From Ardenticatena maritima (lineage in GTDB: Bacteria; Chloroflexota; Anaerolineae; Ardenticatenales; Ardenticatenaceae): DNA of 64,000 nucleotides. The stretch is taken from positions 641,446 through 705,445 of the forward strand of contig NZ_LGKN01000004.1 in assembly GCF_001306175.1 (NCBI RefSeq), given 5' to 3'. Below the pieces are notes generated by a model. It was not told where the DNA came from and made no database searches. It worked only from the letters and a program-made list of their open reading frames with translations. Positions 62,044 through 64,000 of this stretch are shown piece after piece. Both the position numbers and the translations under genes were made by a program. The first letter of the stretch is position 1, and the number at the start of each line of letters is the position of its first letter.

Positions 62044-63204
62044 TCAAGGCGTGGCGGCGCACAATTCAAGCCCTTGCTGAGCAGGTGGGGAAGAGGGATT
62101 GAGTTGGAGCGCACGTTCCAACCAGGGCGTGCCTTTGTCGCACTGGTCGAGGAAAACGTAGGAAAGCCCCAGCAAGTAATAGGCTTCCTCGGTGCTCATG
62201 CCGAGCGAAATCGCCTGTTCCAGATACTCGATCGCGGTTTCGTAATTGCGGCGCACGTAGTAGGTCGTCCCCAGGTGGGCGTAGGCGGGGGCGTAGCGCG
62301 GGTCGGTTTCAATGGCGCGTTTGTAGTAGGCGATGGCTTTCTCGTACTCCTCGCGCAAATAGGCCGTGCGCCCCAGTTCGTCCCAGGGTTGGGCGCTCAA
62401 CGGGTCAACCTGCACCGCCTCTTGCAAAACGGCTTCGGCTTCGTCGAAGCGCCCCAACACACGCAAATTCTGCGCCACCTTGACATACAAATGCCGCCAG
62501 GGCTGGATGGCGATGGCTTCCTGATAAAACGCAATCGCGCGCTCATACTGCCCCAGCGTTTCATAGACAAACCCCGCGTTCATGAGCACATCCACCGACT
62601 GCGGGTCGAGGTCGAGGGCTTGCTGAATGGTTTCCAGCGCCAGGTCGAGCCGATTGGTTTCGGCGTAGGCGGCGGCGAGGTAGGCGTAGGCGGGTGCATA
62701 CGTGGGCGCCAGTTCAATGGCTTGCAGGGCGGCTTCGATGGCTTCGGTGGATTGCCCGTCCCAGTCGAGCGCCATGGCGTAGATAGTCAGCGCTTCGGCG
62801 TTATCCGGCGCGAGCGTCACGGCTTGTTGGGCGCGCAAGACAGCTTCGGTGGTTTTGCCATTCAGCGCCAGCAATTTCGCCCAGCGGGCGTAGGCAACGG
62901 CGTTTTCGGGGTCGGCGGCGACGGCTTGCTCGCATGCGTTCATCGCGGCGGTGAGATTGCCCACATCCAGCGCGGCGTCGGCAAGCGCCAGAAACTCCTG
63001 CGCGGTGCGTTGCGCTGCGCTTTCCGCAGGGGTGGCGTCGGCGTCAGCCGATTGAAAGAGCGCGGGATTTTGCTGTTGCAGATAGACCAACCCCAGCAAA
63101 AGCGACGCTATCGCCAGCAACAACCAAATCACGCGCGTGGTGCGTTTGCGTTTTTGACGGGCGTATGTGCGCAGATACACCGCCGTGCTCCTCGTCTTTC
63201 TCAT
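62044..63204 (-). CDS. membrane-anchored TPR protein
   Basis: The 386-residue protein has a basic N-terminus (RTYARQKRKRTTR), one membrane helix (about 25-43), and about eight tetratricopeptide repeats (about 65-370; for example AAYAETNRLDLALETIQQAL and GTTYYVRRNYETAIEYLEQA). It would scaffold a protein complex on the outer side of the membrane. TATACT (63217-63222, minus strand) lies just 12 bases before the ATG, so the leader is very short and no ribosome site is obvious. Confidence 0.8.
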   Translation of the reverse strand: MRKTRSTAVYLRTYARQKRKRTTRVIWLLLAIASLLLGLVYLQQQNPALFQSADADATPAESAAQRTAQEFLALADAALDVGNLTAAMNACEQAVAADPENAVAYARWAKLLALNGKTTEAVLRAQQAVTLAPDNAEALTIYAMALDWDGQSTEAIEAALQAIELAPTYAPAYAYLAAAYAETNRLDLALETIQQALDLDPQSVDVLMNAGFVYETLGQYERAIAFYQEAIAIQPWRHLYVKVAQNLRVLGRFDEAEAVLQEAVQVDPLSAQPWDELGRTAYLREEYEKAIAYYKRAIETDPRYAPAYAHLGTTYYVRRNYETAIEYLEQAISLGMSTEEAYYLLGLSYVFLDQCDKGTPWLERALQLNPSSPPAQQGLELCAATP

Positions 63205-63316
63205 CGTCAGCCGGAGAGTATAGCCGAAAGTGGGAAAGTTTGAAGCACGCGGGGGCGCGCCAGACGCCTCGCCTCTCAGAAAAATAACAACGCATTCTGT
63301 GGGTGTTGGCGCGCCG

Positions 63317-63354
63317 CTAACAACTTTCTAACAACATGCTAATGAGTTTCTAAT
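63317..63354 (+). promoter_or_regulatory. four CTAA elements at 11-bp spacing upstream of groES
   Basis: CTAA begins at 63317, 63328, 63339 and 63350, each followed by C or T, so the four sites lie on one face of the helix. Tandem half-sites at 11 bp are typical of OmpR-family regulators. No CIRCE inverted repeat is present before groES. Confidence 0.55.
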
Positions 63355-63416
63355 ACGCGCCGCTTACTTCTACCACTCGGATTTTCCAAGAATTCATGCG
63401 AAGGGAGGGTGTGAAC

Positions 63417-63725
63417 ATGATCATCCAACCGTTGCACGACCGCGTTTTGGTGCGCCCGATTGAACGCGAAGAAACGTTGCCCAGCGGCATTGTGCTGCCT
63501 GAAACCGCCAAGGAAAAACCGATGGAAGGCGAAGTGGTGGCCGTTGGTCCGGGCGAATTGCTGGAAAACGGGGAACGCCGCCCGTTGGACGTGCAAGTTG
63601 GTGATCGCGTGATTTACGCCAAGTATGCCGGGACGGAAATCAAGGACGAAGAGGGCAACAAGTATCTCTTGCTGCGCGAAAACGACATCCTCGCCAAAGT
63701 GGTGCTTGAAAAACAACCTGCCTGA
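63417..63725 (+). CDS. groS: co-chaperonin GroES
   Basis: The 102-residue protein caps the GroEL chamber. It has [13 protein letters not shown], the mobile-loop region [24 protein letters not shown] and a C-terminal [24 protein letters not shown] precedes the ATG at 63417; the frame is open for seven codons before it. groEL follows after 16 bases. Confidence 0.95.
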   Translation: MIIQPLHDRVLVRPIEREETLPSGIVLPETAKEKPMEGEVVAVGPGELLENGERRPLDVQVGDRVIYAKYAGTEIKDEEGNKYLLLRENDILAKVVLEKQPA

Positions 63726-63735
63726 TGGGAGGTGA

Positions 63736-64000
<265 letters not shown>

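Noticed and set aside
63205..63416. CIRCE element before groES
   Set aside because: No TTAGCACTC-N9-GAGTGCTAA-like inverted repeat can be found; the CTAA elements are direct repeats.

Overview
The window is a 64 kb stretch of a moderately G+C-rich bacterial chromosome with dense coding, short gaps and many 4-base start/stop overlaps. The mix of genes fits a thermophilic Chloroflexota, probably Ardenticatenia-like: Thr/Pro-tailed coiled-coil proteins, cyclic-nucleotide-gated patatins, a DUF5666-type lipoprotein, an RNase J, a Ycf45-like R3H ATPase and an AroK-AroB fusion. The taxonomic call is inference from gene content; there is no rRNA in the window.

Layout. 1-5.7 kb (minus strand): the 5' part of an OmpR-family response regulator, two paralogous cNMP-binding/patatin phospholipases and a TrpB2-type tryptophan synthase beta chain. 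5.8-10.1 kb (plus): a membrane-anchored Mrr-like nuclease, a CxxS thioredoxin-fold protein, an AI-2E family transporter, FdhD and an A+T-rich orphan gene. 10.1-14.7 kb (minus): aceK, two tandem glgC genes (the second with a ruined nucleotide-binding signature) and tRNA-Ser(GGA). 14.8-20.6 kb (plus): a GNAT-like protein, the R3H ATPase, grpE, a DnaJ-class chaperone and an HtrA protease. 20.6-26.5 kb (minus): a five-gene XrtG-type exosortase locus. 26.8-31.2 kb (plus): rlmD, a CcbP-like protein, a cold-shock gene with a long structured leader, and RNase J.

31.2-34.5 kb (minus): a D/N-rich lipoprotein and a GT-C membrane protein. 34.7-38.2 kb (plus): a YtkA/FixH-like lipoprotein, a NapH/FixG-like polyferredoxin, a secreted membrane-anchored protein and a GT39 enzyme, tightly overlapped. 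38.2-39.8 kb (minus): an acyl-CoA/4-coumarate-CoA ligase. 40.1-47.0 kb (plus): an SbcD-like nuclease behind a canonical-looking SOS box, a PP2C-like/beta-propeller membrane protein, zwf, pgl and a glycerophosphodiesterase. 46.9-52.6 kb (minus): two GT4 glycosyltransferases, a 7Fe ferredoxin, alanine dehydrogenase, uridine kinase and a ResB-like membrane protein. 52.7-58.0 kb (plus): a sirtuin, a FemX-type ligase, aroC, aroKB and mobA. The right end holds a PPOX-fold protein, a PQQ-type sugar dehydrogenase, three membrane coiled-coil/TPR proteins and the start of groES-groEL.

The most unusual parts are the XrtG locus, in which both the exosortase and the pterin-synthase-like protein lack the family's catalytic cysteine; the pair of identical 15-bp palindromes in front of that operon; four CTAA elements at exact 11-bp spacing upstream of groES; the SOS box at the sbcD promoter; the cold-shock leader with mutually exclusive terminator and closing-stem pairings; and the GlgC pair that looks like a catalytic/regulatory subunit split.
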